From: Nocardioides sp. URHA0032
Lineage (GTDB): Bacteria; Actinomycetota; Actinomycetes; Propionibacteriales; Nocardioidaceae
DNA length: 64,000 nt
Reading direction: 5' to 3'
NCBI RefSeq assembly: GCF_000620645.1
Contig: NZ_JIAV01000021.1
Coordinates: forward strand, 62,001-126,000
The notes under the pieces are model-generated. The model saw only the letters and a list, made by a program, of their open reading frames with translations. It was not told the DNA's origin and made no database searches. A program made the position numbers and the translations under genes. Positions 50,576-59,153 of this stretch are shown one piece after another (position 1 is the stretch's first letter; every line of letters begins with the position of its first letter).

Positions 50576-52738
50576 TCAGGCCTCGCGGAGGACGACGACG
50601 GTACGGCGGCCGATGGAGAGCCCATCGCCGGCCTTGATGTGGGTGCCGACGGGGAGCTCGACGTCGGTGGAGAGCACGACCTCGCCGGCCTGGACCCAGT
50701 CGTTCTCGGGCATCGCGATCTTCTGCGGATGCCAGTCGGAGTTGAACCAGAGCATGAACGACCGGTCCACCTCCTGCTCACCGCGTGGTCCGGGAGCGCG
50801 CAGCGGGTCGCCGGAGACGAACATGCCGATCGCGCGCAGGTTCGGGTCGTGCCAGTCGTCGCCGGTCATCTCGCGCCCGGAGGGGTGCAGCCAGGCGAGG
50901 TCCTTGGCGCCGCCCCGGATCGTCGGCCGCCCCTCGAACCAGTGCCGTTGCCGCAGCGCGGGGTGCTCGCGCCGCAGCCGGAGCGCGGTCTTGGTGATCT
51001 CGTACACGTCCAGCCACGCGTCGTCCGGACGCCAGTCGATCCAGGACACCTCGTTGTCCTGCGCATAGGCGTTGTTGTTGCCGCGCTGGGTCCGTCCGCG
51101 CTCGTCGCCGGCGGTGATCATCGGCACGCCGTTGGACAGGCAGAGCGTCGCCATCATGTTCGCGGCCTGACGACGGCGTACGGCGAGGAGCGCGGGGTCG
51201 TCGGTCTCGCCCTCGGCCCCGTGGTTCCACGACCGGTTGTTGTCGGTGCCGTCGCGGTTGTCCTCGCCGTTGGCCTCGTTGCGCTTCTGCTCGTAGGACA
51301 CCAGATCGCGCATCGTGAACCCGTCGTGCGCGGTCACGAAGTTGATCGAGGCGTACGGCGAGCGCCCGTCGTCGAGGTACAGGTCGGAGGAGCCCGCCAG
51401 CCGGGTTGCGACGGTGCGGATGCCCGAGGAGTGGTTGCGCCAGAAGTCCCGGATCTCGTCGCGGTACTGGTCGTTCCACTCCACCCACGGCGGCGGGAAC
51501 TCGCCGACCCGGTAGCCGTCCATCGAGGCGTCCCACGGCTCCGCGATCAGCTTCACGTGTCGCAGCACCGGGTCCTGGCCGATCCCCATCAGCAGGTGGT
51601 TGTCCATGTCGACCCGGTGGTGCACCCTGGTCAGCGCCGACATCAGGTCGAAGCGGAACCCGTCGACGTGCATCTCGGTCACCCAGTACCGCAGCGAGTC
51701 CAGGATCAGCCGCAGCGCGAAGGGGTTCGACGCGTCGACGGTGTTGCCACAGCCCGTCACGTCCCAGTACGTGTCCTGCGCCGGCGCCCCGGGTCCGGCG
51801 TCGCCCGCCCGGCAGTAGAAGCCGCGGTCGTCGAGGCCGCGGAACGACAGCGTCGGGCCGAGGGCGCCCGCCTCGGCGGTGTGGTTGTAGACGACGTCGA
51901 GGATCACCTCGAGCCCGGCCTCGTGGAACGCCTTCACCATCTGCTTGAACTCCGTGACCTGCTCGCCACGGTCGCCGGAGGCCGCGTAGGCGTTGTGCGG
52001 GGCGAAGTAGCCGATCGAGTTGTAGCCCCAGTAGTTGGTCAGCCCGAGCTCGACCAGCGCCGGCTCGGACACGAACTGGTGCACGGGCAACAGCTCGACG
52101 GCCGTGATCCCGAAGTCGCGCAGGTAGTCGGTCACGGCCGGGGTCGCGAGCCCGGCGTACGTCCCCCGCAGCTCCTCGGGCACCCGGTCGTGCAGCGCGG
52201 TCATGCCCTTGACGTGCAGCTCGTAGATGACGCTGTCGCGCCAGCGGTACCGCAGCGGCTGGTCCTCGCCCCAGTCGAACTGGTCGTCCACGACGATGCT
52301 GCGCGGGACGTACGGCGCGGAGTCCGCCCTGCTCATCCGCTCCGGCTCGCCCGTGACGTACCCGAAGATCGCGGGATCGACCGTGAGGCCGCCGGAGACC
52401 GCCTTGGCGAACGGGTCCAGCAGCAGCTTGTTCATGTTGAACCGGAGGCCCTGCTCGGGGTCCCACGGCCCCGCCGCGCGGAAGCCGTACGCCGTGCCGG
52501 GCCGTACGCCGGGGATCGCGCCGTGCCAGATGCCCAGCGTCTGCTCGGTCAGCCGGTGCCGCTCCTCGACGCCGTCGTCGTCGAAGAGGCACACCCAGGC
52601 CGCGGTTGCGCGCGGCGCGTGCACCGCGAAGTTCGTCGCCTCGGCGGACCAGGTCGCGCCGAGGGGCCAGTTCTGCCCGGGCCACACCGGGGCCCGCTCG
52701 CCGCGGGTACGCCAGAGTCCGGGGGTCACCCGCCCCAT
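50576..52738 (-). CDS. glgX: Glycogen debranching enzyme GlgX
   Basis: A 720-residue GH13_11 enzyme that hydrolyses alpha-1,6 branches left after phosphorylase action. N-terminal CBM48 (PLGATWSAEATNFAVHAPRA), catalytic residues in DGFRFDLMSAL, LIAEPWDASMDGY and TAHDGFTMRDLVSY, and the family stretch NEANGEDNRDGTDNNRSWN. ATG 52738 or GTG 52729 are both possible starts. With GlgB and GlgP it completes alpha-glucan branching and breakdown. It stands alone, convergent with the two-component system. Confidence 0.95.
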   Translation of the reverse strand: MGRVTPGLWRTRGERAPVWPGQNWPLGATWSAEATNFAVHAPRATAAWVCLFDDDGVEERHRLTEQTLGIWHGAIPGVRPGTAYGFRAAGPWDPEQGLRFNMNKLLLDPFAKAVSGGLTVDPAIFGYVTGEPERMSRADSAPYVPRSIVVDDQFDWGEDQPLRYRWRDSVIYELHVKGMTALHDRVPEELRGTYAGLATPAVTDYLRDFGITAVELLPVHQFVSEPALVELGLTNYWGYNSIGYFAPHNAYAASGDRGEQVTEFKQMVKAFHEAGLEVILDVVYNHTAEAGALGPTLSFRGLDDRGFYCRAGDAGPGAPAQDTYWDVTGCGNTVDASNPFALRLILDSLRYWVTEMHVDGFRFDLMSALTRVHHRVDMDNHLLMGIGQDPVLRHVKLIAEPWDASMDGYRVGEFPPPWVEWNDQYRDEIRDFWRNHSSGIRTVATRLAGSSDLYLDDGRSPYASINFVTAHDGFTMRDLVSYEQKRNEANGEDNRDGTDNNRSWNHGAEGETDDPALLAVRRRQAANMMATLCLSNGVPMITAGDERGRTQRGNNNAYAQDNEVSWIDWRPDDAWLDVYEITKTALRLRREHPALRQRHWFEGRPTIRGGAKDLAWLHPSGREMTGDDWHDPNLRAIGMFVSGDPLRAPGPRGEQEVDRSFMLWFNSDWHPQKIAMPENDWVQAGEVVLSTDVELPVGTHIKAGDGLSIGRRTVVVLREA

Positions 52739-52807
52739 TGTTCACGATCACCGGCACAATGCCCGGGACGGGTGCAGCGACCAGACCATCATCGGGAGGC
52801 AGGGAAC

Positions 52808-53587
52808 ATGGGCGAGTTCGTACGACTGGAGGTGGCCGACGGCGTCGGCACGATCCGGCTGGACCGGCCGAAGATGAACGCGCTCAACGTTCAGGTCCAG
52901 GAGGAGATCCGGGCCGCTGCCACCGAGGCCACCGGGCGCGACGACGTCAGGGCCGTCGTCCTGTACGGCGGCGAGCGGGTCTTCGCCGCCGGTGCGGACA
53001 TCAAGGAGATGGCCGACATGGGCTACACCGACATGGTGAAGCGCTCCGGGGCACTCCAGTCGTCGTTCGCCGCCGTCGCCCGGATCCCCAAGCCGGTCGT
53101 CGCCGCGGTCACCGGCTACGCCCTCGGCGGCGGCTGCGAGCTCGCGCTGTGCGCCGACGTCCGGTTCGCGGCCGAGGACGCGGTCCTCGGTCAGCCGGAG
53201 ATCCTGCTCGGGATCATCCCGGGCGCCGGCGGCACCCAGCGGCTGACCAGGCTGGTCGGTCCGAGCAAGGCCAAGGACCTCGTCTTCACCGGCCGCTTCG
53301 TCAAGGCCGACGAGGCGCTCGCGATCGGGCTCGTGGACCGCGTGTTCCCGGCCGACCAGGTCTACGCCGAGGCGGTCGCCTGGGCGCGGCAGTTCACCGG
53401 GGCCGCGTCGTTCGCGGTCCGGGCGGCGAAGGAGAGCATCGACCGGGGCATCGAGGTCGACCTCGAGACCGGTCTCGAGATCGAGCGGCAGCAGTTCGCG
53501 GCGCTGTTCGCGACCGAGGACCGCACGACCGGCATGCGGTCCTTCGTGGAGAACGGCCCCGGCAAGGCCGAGTTCCAGGGCCGATGA
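52808..53587 (+). CDS. Enoyl-CoA hydratase/isomerase family protein
   Basis: A 259-residue crotonase-fold enzyme that hydrates 2-enoyl-CoA to 3-hydroxyacyl-CoA. Oxyanion hole residues in FAAGADIKEMADM and YALGGGCELALCAD, and the two catalytic Glu in GGGCELAL and GQPEILLGIIPGAGG are present, which favours a true hydratase. ATG 52808 has GGGAGG eight bases upstream. Its stop overlaps the next small gene (ATGA). It can supply or use crotonyl-CoA of the Ccr route; EchA-type beta-oxidation is an equal possibility. Confidence 0.92.
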   Translation: MGEFVRLEVADGVGTIRLDRPKMNALNVQVQEEIRAAATEATGRDDVRAVVLYGGERVFAAGADIKEMADMGYTDMVKRSGALQSSFAAVARIPKPVVAAVTGYALGGGCELALCADVRFAAEDAVLGQPEILLGIIPGAGGTQRLTRLVGPSKAKDLVFTGRFVKADEALAIGLVDRVFPADQVYAEAVAWARQFTGAASFAVRAAKESIDRGIEVDLETGLEIERQQFAALFATEDRTTGMRSFVENGPGKAEFQGR

Positions 53588-53892
53588 GCCGCACCGCGAA
53601 CGTCCGGACGCGGATCGCCCAGCTGGTCTGGCTGGTCGCCGTGGTGTGCGCCCTGTTCCTCGCCGTCGGCGCCCTGCTCATCGCGCTGGACGCCAACCAG
53701 GACAACGTCCTGGTGAAGTTCGTGCTCGACGTCGCGGACGTCCTCGACCTCCAGGTGTTCTCCCGCGGCAACGGCATCTTCACGTTCAACGGCGGGGACG
53801 CGACGACGAAGAACGCGCTCGCCAACTGGGGTCTCGCCGCCGTCGCCTACCTCGTGGTGGGCCGCGTGCTGGAGCGTGTGATCCGCCCGTGA
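53584..53892 (+). CDS. Small two-TM membrane protein
   Basis: A 102-residue protein of unknown function. TM1 about 10-35 (LVWLVAVVCALFLAVGALLI), a loop of about 40 residues containing DNVLVKFVLDVADVLDLQVF and GNGIFTFNG, and TM2 near the C-terminus (LAAVAYLVVGRVLERV). It overlaps the enoyl-CoA hydratase stop by four bases and is thus coupled to it. I recognise no named family, though similar small proteins occur in related genomes to my memory. Confidence 0.72.
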   Translation: MSRTANVRTRIAQLVWLVAVVCALFLAVGALLIALDANQDNVLVKFVLDVADVLDLQVFSRGNGIFTFNGGDATTKNALANWGLAAVAYLVVGRVLERVIRP

Positions 53893-53967
53893 GCCGGCTC
53901 CGACCGTGACAGTGTCGCTGTGACGCAACCAACGCCGGTGCGAGTTTCGAGGCCGGTGGCGCGACGG

Positions 53968-54020
53968 TAGCCTGACGACCACCCGAGTGCACAGGAGGGG
54001 CCGGAACCGGCCACACCACC
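53968..54020 (+). promoter_or_regulatory. etfB promoter and hairpin-spaced ribosome site
   Basis: A -10 TAGCCT (53968-53973) starts a leader of about 40 bases. The Shine-Dalgarno AGGAGG (53993-53998) lies 22 bases from ATG 54021, too far for normal use, but GGCCG-GAAC-CGGCC (53999-54012) can fold between them and leave an effective eight-base gap (ACACCACC). Confidence 0.55.
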
Positions 54021-54818
54021 ATGAACATTGTCGTCTGTGTGAAGTATGTCCCCGATGCCACTGCCGACCGGCAGTTCGAGTCGGACAACACCGTGGACCG
54101 CGTGGGCGTCGACGGGCTCCTGTCGGAGCTCGACGAGTACGCCGTGGAGCAGGCCCTGCAGCTGAAGGAGAAGGCCGGTGACGACACTACGGTGACGGCG
54201 CTGTGCGTCGGCCCCGAGAAGGCCGTCGACGCGGTGCGCAAGGCGCTCCAGATGGGTGCCGACGAGGGTGTCCACGTGGTCGACGACGCGATCGCCGGCT
54301 CGGACGCCGTCGCGACCTCGCTGGTGCTGGCCAAGGCAGTGGAGAAGGCCGGCGCCGAGCGCAAGGTCGACCTCGTGGTGTGCGGCATGTCCTCGACCGA
54401 CGCCGCGATGAGTGTGGTCCCCGCGATGCTCGCCGAGCGCCTCGGCCTGCCGCAGGTCACGCTCGCCTCGGTCATCGAGACCCAGGGCGACCAGGTGCGC
54501 GTCAAGCGCGACGGTGACACCGCGACCGAGGTCATCGGCGCCACCATGCCGCTGGTCCTGTCCGTCACCGACCAGTCGGGCGAGGCCCGCTACCCGTCGT
54601 TCAAGGGCATCATGGCCGCCAAGAAGAAGCCGCTGGAGACCTGGTCGCTCGGCGACCTGGGTGTCGGGGCGGACCAGGTCGGCCTGTCGGTGGCGTGGAC
54701 CGAGGTCGAGGACACCACGGCCCGCCCGCCGCGCACCGCCGGCGAGATCGTCAAGGACGAGGAGGGCTCGGGCGCCAAGGCGCTGGCCGACTTCCTCGCC
54801 TCCAAGAAGTTCATCTGA
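54021..54818 (+). CDS. etfB: Electron transfer flavoprotein subunit beta
   Basis: A 265-residue subunit that binds AMP and pairs with EtfA to collect electrons from acyl-CoA dehydrogenases. Conserved opening MNIVVCVKYVPD, DELSE-type LLSELDEYAVEQAL, ALCVGPEKAVDAVRKALQMG and the signature VVCGMSSTDAAMSVVPAMLA, with YPSFKGIMAAKKKPL near the end. Upstream translation signals are unusual (see 53968-54020). The gap to etfA is 13 bases. Confidence 0.95.
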   Translation: MNIVVCVKYVPDATADRQFESDNTVDRVGVDGLLSELDEYAVEQALQLKEKAGDDTTVTALCVGPEKAVDAVRKALQMGADEGVHVVDDAIAGSDAVATSLVLAKAVEKAGAERKVDLVVCGMSSTDAAMSVVPAMLAERLGLPQVTLASVIETQGDQVRVKRDGDTATEVIGATMPLVLSVTDQSGEARYPSFKGIMAAKKKPLETWSLGDLGVGADQVGLSVAWTEVEDTTARPPRTAGEIVKDEEGSGAKALADFLASKKFI

Positions 54819-54831
54819 GGAGCACGCACCG

Positions 54832-55809
54832 ATGTCTGAAGTTCTCGTTCTCGTCGACCACGTCGACGGTGCCGTCCGCAAGCCGACGTACGAGCTCCTG
54901 ACGATCGCGAAGCGGCTCGGCGAGCCGTCCGCGGTCTTCATCGGCGCGGCCGACCAGGCCGCCGAGGTCGCGGAGAAGGTCAAGAAGTACGGCGCCGAGA
55001 AGGTGTACGTCGTCGACGACGCCCAGATCAAGGGCTATCTGGTGGCCCCCAAGGCCGAGGCGCTGCAGCAGCTGGCCGAGAAGGCCCAGTCGGAGGGGGG
55101 CCTCGCCGCGATCCTGATTCCCTCCAGCGCGGAGGGCAAGGAGGTCGCCGGCCGGCTGGCGATCAAGCTCGAGTCCGGCCTCATCACCGACGCCGTCGAC
55201 GTGCAGGCCGACGACCGCAAGGGCCCGGTGACCACGCAGAGCGTGTTCGCGGGCAACTACACCGTGACCGCGAAGGTCACCAAGGGCACGCCGATCATCA
55301 CGGTCAAGCCGAACTCCGCCACCCCGGAGGAGGCCGAGGGTGCCGGCACGGTCGAGGAGTTCGCGGCGACCGTCTCCGACGCCGCGAAGACCGCGCAGAT
55401 CGTGGCCTCGCAGCCGCGGCAGGCGACCGGCCGCCCCGAGCTCACCGAGGCCGCGATCGTGGTCTCCGGTGGTCGTGGCACCGGCGGCAACTTCGAGCCC
55501 GTGGAGGGCCTCGCCGACGCCCTCGGCGGTGCGGTGGGCGCGTCGCGTGCCGCCGTCGACTCCGGCTGGATCCAGCACACCTTCCAGATCGGCCAGACCG
55601 GCAAGACGGTGTCGCCTCAGCTGTACGTCGCCACGGGCATCTCCGGCGCCATCCAGCACCGCGCCGGCATGCAGACCTCGAAGACCATCGTGGCGGTGAA
55701 CAAGGACGAGGAGGCCCCGATCTTCGAGCTCGTCGACTTCGGTGTCGTGGGCGACCTGCACACGGTCCTCCCGGCCGCCACCGAGGAGATCAACAAGCGC
55801 AAGGGCTGA
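54832..55809 (+). CDS. etfA: Electron transfer flavoprotein subunit alpha
   Basis: A 325-residue FAD-binding subunit. The N-terminal domain starts [20 protein letters not shown]; the C-terminal FAD domain holds [52 protein letters not shown] and [12 protein letters not shown], all standard for EtfA. ATG 54832 has GAGGAG nine bases upstream. Ends two bases before the stop of the convergent gene, and is probably terminated by the hairpin at 55824. Confidence 0.95.
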   Translation: MSEVLVLVDHVDGAVRKPTYELLTIAKRLGEPSAVFIGAADQAAEVAEKVKKYGAEKVYVVDDAQIKGYLVAPKAEALQQLAEKAQSEGGLAAILIPSSAEGKEVAGRLAIKLESGLITDAVDVQADDRKGPVTTQSVFAGNYTVTAKVTKGTPIITVKPNSATPEEAEGAGTVEEFAATVSDAAKTAQIVASQPRQATGRPELTEAAIVVSGGRGTGGNFEPVEGLADALGGAVGASRAAVDSGWIQHTFQIGQTGKTVSPQLYVATGISGAIQHRAGMQTSKTIVAVNKDEEAPIFELVDFGVVGDLHTVLPAATEEINKRKG

Positions 55810-55810
55810 C

Positions 55811-56809
55811 CTAGCGCGGAGACAGCGGAGGATCGTCGGCACCCGGTGCCGGCGATCCTCCGCTGCTCGTCAGCGGGCAGCGTGACCCGCACGGGACGGG
55901 GCGTCCGGCCCAGCCACGGCTGGCCAGCAACCGGGCAACGGCCGCCGCCACCCGGCACGGGTCGAGGACCTGTCCCCAGGCGAGGCGCACGGTGACGTCG
56001 CCGGTCGCCCCCACGGCGGGCCGGCGATCGAGGTCCGCCCAGTGCTGCTCGGCGCGGCCGTGCGCAAGTCGTCCGTCCAGCTCGACGACGACGCGCTCGG
56101 TCGAGTAGCGGACGTCGCGCTGTCCTCCTCCCTCGGCACGGTCCTCCCGGATGCCCCGAGGCAGGCCGTGCGCGCGTTCGACCTGCGCGACGTAGCGCCG
56201 TTCGACCGCGGACGGGACGCCGGTGCCCGCGTCGTCGAGCACGCTCGCCAGCAACCGGCGACGACCAAGACGCGGATGCCGGGGGAGTGCCGCGGCCAGG
56301 CGCGTGGCGGTCGTGCGCCGCTCCGCGCACGCATCGACCAGCACCGCGACCGCCGCGTCCTCGCGTTCCTCGTCGGAAGCCGCGACCAGCACGGGATCCT
56401 CGAGATGGAGTCGCGGTGGTTGCGCGGCCGGCTGGCTGACGGCCTCGAGCTGGCCTCGTCGGATGCTGATGCCCTTCGTCGGTCCGACCCTGCGACCTGC
56501 CTCGACCATGATCTCGATCGGCTCCCGGCCGGAGGCGATGGCGGGCTGCACCCGCATCCGGTGAGCTCGCATCGCGGAGCGTCCCGAGAGGACCGCCGGT
56601 GCGTGCAGGAGCACCGCCGCCCAGGCCCGCTGGTCCCAGGTGAGCGGGCCGCTGTGGTCGACGTACACGCCCCGGTGCACGGTCGTCCAGGCGCGACGTC
56701 GCAGCAGACCCTCGAGCTCGGCGTCCGTGGCGCCGCACTCCAGCACCTGCGCCCTCGACAGCACGCCGGCCTGCCCGCGCAGCAGGCGGCGGATCGCGTC
56801 CTCGTCCAT
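55811..56809 (-). CDS. AbiEi-antitoxin-like N-terminus with DUF559-type nuclease-like C-terminus
   Basis: A 332-residue protein of a family common in Nocardioides-type genomes. Residues 1-75 form a winged helix of the AbiEi antitoxin kind ([36 protein letters not shown]); the middle is a typical linker, and the C-terminal third contains [13 protein letters not shown], the strand with Glu and Asp seen in DUF559/Vsr-like endonuclease folds. No partner toxin (AbiEii) is adjacent, so a toxin-antitoxin role is doubtful. The last 50 bases of the gene double as a terminator hairpin for both directions. Confidence 0.75.
   Translation of the reverse strand: MDEDAIRRLLRGQAGVLSRAQVLECGATDAELEGLLRRRAWTTVHRGVYVDHSGPLTWDQRAWAAVLLHAPAVLSGRSAMRAHRMRVQPAIASGREPIEIMVEAGRRVGPTKGISIRRGQLEAVSQPAAQPPRLHLEDPVLVAASDEEREDAAVAVLVDACAERRTTATRLAAALPRHPRLGRRRLLASVLDDAGTGVPSAVERRYVAQVERAHGLPRGIREDRAEGGGQRDVRYSTERVVVELDGRLAHGRAEQHWADLDRRPAVGATGDVTVRLAWGQVLDPCRVAAAVARLLASRGWAGRPVPCGSRCPLTSSGGSPAPGADDPPLSPR
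55824..55864. terminator. Bidirectional terminator hairpin inside a coding end
   Basis: AGCGGAGGATCG-T-CGGCA / TGCCG-G-CGATCCTCCGCT, an 18-bp stem (one wobble pair) with loop CCCGG, 15 bases past the etfA stop and within the last codons of the convergent gene. Serves as an etfBA terminator. Confidence 0.65.
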
Positions 56810-56872
56810 GACCGAACCCCTGCCCGGGTCCGCGGAGGCGGAATCCGGGTCGGCGCGGGCTGTGGACGAGCC

Positions 56873-57250
56873 TCAGTCGCCGGCGGTCTTCACCAGCAGC
56901 CAGTTGCGGTCGTCGCCACCCAGCGCCGCGCGGGTGAGGGCGTAGCCGCCGGTGAGGCGGGTGCCGTGCAGGACGAAGCGCAGGTGGCCCGCGGCGATCG
57001 CGTCGGCCGTCGGCCCGGGGGTGACCGGCTCGTACCAGCCGGAGTCCCAGATCCGGACGTTCGCGCTCTCGTACGCCGCGTGTGCCATCGCGTGGTCGCC
57101 AACCTGGACGGCGAGCCGCTTGTCGGCCGGGTCGGTCGACGGCCCCTTCGGGACCGCCCACGAGGCCAGCACCCCGTCGACCTGGAGCCGCAGGTCGTAG
57201 TGGAGCGTGCTCGCCCGGTGGAGCTGGACGACGAAGATCGGCGCGGCCAC
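56873..57250 (-). CDS. LigD-type 3'-phosphoesterase domain protein, short
   Basis: A 125-residue stand-alone protein matching the 3'-end-processing phosphoesterase domain of Lig[19 protein letters not shown] contains the His-His-Asp-Arg metal/phosphate set and [15 protein letters not shown] follows. It is shorter than usual (about 150-180): the usual YADFEG..IP.GEYG segment is reduced to [19 protein letters not shown], and the active-site Tyr seen in Pseudomonas LigD (Tyr88) appears to be His. Divergent from the ligase gene. Leaderless by TAGGCT (57256-57261, leftward) five bases upstream. Activity may be altered. Confidence 0.8.
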   Translation of the reverse strand: MAAPIFVVQLHRASTLHYDLRLQVDGVLASWAVPKGPSTDPADKRLAVQVGDHAMAHAAYESANVRIWDSGWYEPVTPGPTADAIAAGHLRFVLHGTRLTGGYALTRAALGGDDRNWLLVKTAGD

Positions 57251-57317
57251 GCTCCAGCCTAGGTCGCCCGGTCCCGTGGTGCGGATGATCGGCAGCGCGA
57301 GCGGGTAACGGGGGAGC
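57251..57317. promoter_or_regulatory. Divergent promoter region of the split LigD genes
   Basis: Leftward -10 TAGGCT (57256-57261) serves the phosphoesterase gene; rightward TAACGG (57306-57311), six bases before GTG 57318, is a near-consensus -10 for the ligase-polymerase pair. The three repair domains would thus be made together. Confidence 0.45.
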
Positions 57318-58253
57318 GTGACCGATGTGCCCGAGCCGGCCCTGGCGACGCTGAGCCACGAGCGGTTCTGGACGGACGGCTGGATCTACGAGCGCAAGCT
57401 GGACGGGCAGCGGTGCCTGGCGGTCCGGACCTCGTCCGGCACCCGGCTGTACTCGCGCAGCGGGCGCGACGTGACGGTGGCGTTCCCGGAGATCGCCGAG
57501 GCGCTCGAGCAGCAGGCGTCGTCGGACTTCGTCGTCGACGGTGAGGTGGTCGCGTTCGAGGGCGCGCGCACGAGCTTCGCGCGGCTGCAGCCCCGGATCC
57601 ACCTGAGCAGCGCCGCGAAGGCGCGCCGCAGCGGGGTGGCGGTGTACTTCTACGTGTTCGACGTGCTGCGCGTGGACGGCGAGGACGTGCGCCGCGAGCC
57701 GCTGCTCGACCGCAAGCGCCGGCTGCGGAAGCTGCTGACCTGGGGGGACCCGGTGCGCTCCACGCCGCACCGGGTCAGCGGTGACGAGGACTGGTTCGGC
57801 GAGGTCTGCGCGAAGGGCTGGGAGGGCCTGATCGCCAAGCGCGCGGACTCGGCGTACTCCACCGGGCGGACCAAGGACTGGCTGAAGTTCAAGTGCGAGG
57901 CCGGGCAGGAGCTGGTGGTGGTCGGCTGGACCGATCCCGAGGGTTCGCGGGTCGCGATCGGCGCGCTGCTGCTGGGCTACCACCGCGGCGACGACCTCGT
58001 GTACGCCGGCAAGGTCGGCACCGGCTTCAGCCAGCAGGTGCTGCGCGACCTGCACGCGCGACTGACCGCGATCGAGCGCGACACCTCGCCCTGCACGAAG
58101 GGCGCGCTGCCGCGCACGGCCGTGCACTGGGCCGAGCCCGAGCTGGTGGCCGAGGTCGCGTTCACCGAATGGACGACGGCCGGCCAGCTGCGCCACCCGC
58201 GGTACCTCGGCCTGCGCACCGACAAGTCCGCGAAGGACGTGGTGCGCGAATGA
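57318..58253 (+). CDS. ligD: ATP-dependent DNA ligase (LigD ligase domain)
   Basis: A 311-residue ATP-dependent DNA ligase of the LigD kind. Motif [10 protein letters not shown] with the adenylated Lys (about 27), motif [12 protein letters not shown], motif IV EGLIAKR and motif V DWLKFKC are in order, followed by the OB-fold domain ([37 protein letters not shown]). It seals double-strand breaks in bacterial NHEJ. No polymerase or phosphoesterase is fused to it. The next gene overlaps its stop by four bases (ATGA). No ku gene is in the window. Confidence 0.93.
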   Translation: MTDVPEPALATLSHERFWTDGWIYERKLDGQRCLAVRTSSGTRLYSRSGRDVTVAFPEIAEALEQQASSDFVVDGEVVAFEGARTSFARLQPRIHLSSAAKARRSGVAVYFYVFDVLRVDGEDVRREPLLDRKRRLRKLLTWGDPVRSTPHRVSGDEDWFGEVCAKGWEGLIAKRADSAYSTGRTKDWLKFKCEAGQELVVVGWTDPEGSRVAIGALLLGYHRGDDLVYAGKVGTGFSQQVLRDLHARLTAIERDTSPCTKGALPRTAVHWAEPELVAEVAFTEWTTAGQLRHPRYLGLRTDKSAKDVVRE

Positions 58254-59134
58254 CCACCCCGGAGCCCAGGACGGTTGCCGGCGTGGACATCACCAAGCCG
58301 GACAAGGTGCTGTTCCCCGACGACGGGATCACCAAGGCCGATGTCGCGGAGTACTACGCCGGCGTCGCCGACCGGATGCTGCCGTTCCTGAAGGACCGGC
58401 CGATCAACATGCAGCGGTTCCCCGACGGGATCGGCAGCTTCTCCTTCTACGAGAAGAAGGTGCCGGCCCACTTCCCGGACTGGGTGCGCACGGTCGAGGT
58501 GCAGACCGCCGACGGCGCCCAGCGCCAGGTCGTGGTGGACGACCGGCGCTCGCTGGTCTACCTCGCCCAGCAGGCCTGCATCACCCCGCACACCTGGCTG
58601 AGCCGGGCTGCGGACCTCGACCGCCCGGACGAGCTGGTCCTGGACCTCGACCCGTCCGACGACGACCTCGCGAAGGTACGCCGGGCGACCCGGCTCGCCG
58701 GCGACGCGCTCGAGGACCTGGGGCTGACGACGTACCTCAAGACCACCGGCTCCCGCGGCTACCACGTCGTCGTGCCGTTGCGGCCCGAGGCGGGGTTCGA
58801 CGAGGTCCGCGCGTTCGCGCGTGCGGTGGCGGAGCGCCTGGTCGAACGCGAGCCCGACCTCCTCACGCTCGAGGCCCGCAAGGCCGGCCGCGGCGACCGG
58901 GTGCTCGTCGACATCATGCGCAACGGCTACGGACAGACAGCGGTGCCGCCGTACGCCGTCCGCGCGCGGCCGGGCGCCCCCGTGTCCGCGCCGCTCGCGT
59001 GGGACGAGCTCTCCCGGGTTGCGCCGGGCGACGTCACGATCGCGAACCTGGCCAGGCGGCTGGCGAAGGATGACCCGTGGGCGGGGATGCGCCGGCACGC
59101 GAGCGGCCTCGGAAGGGCGCGCCGGCGGCTCTGA
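58250..59134 (+). CDS. LigD-type polymerase/primase domain protein
   Basis: A 294-residue NHEJ polymerase of the archaeo-eukaryotic primase fold. Landmarks are [32 protein letters not shown], the metal-binding DLDPSDDDL and [13 protein letters not shown], then [20 protein letters not shown] and DPWAGM near the end, all typical of LigD-Pol. It fills gaps and can add ribonucleotides at breaks. Coupled to the ligase by an ATGA overlap, so the proteins probably act together. Confidence 0.92.
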   Translation: MTTPEPRTVAGVDITKPDKVLFPDDGITKADVAEYYAGVADRMLPFLKDRPINMQRFPDGIGSFSFYEKKVPAHFPDWVRTVEVQTADGAQRQVVVDDRRSLVYLAQQACITPHTWLSRAADLDRPDELVLDLDPSDDDLAKVRRATRLAGDALEDLGLTTYLKTTGSRGYHVVVPLRPEAGFDEVRAFARAVAERLVEREPDLLTLEARKAGRGDRVLVDIMRNGYGQTAVPPYAVRARPGAPVSAPLAWDELSRVAPGDVTIANLARRLAKDDPWAGMRRHASGLGRARRRL

Positions 59135-59153
59135 CCCCCCTACGCTGTCGAGC

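Noticed and set aside
55811..56809. AbiE toxin-antitoxin system
   Set aside because: Only the AbiEi-like winged helix is present, fused to a nuclease-like C-terminus; no AbiEii nucleotidyltransferase toxin gene is adjacent.
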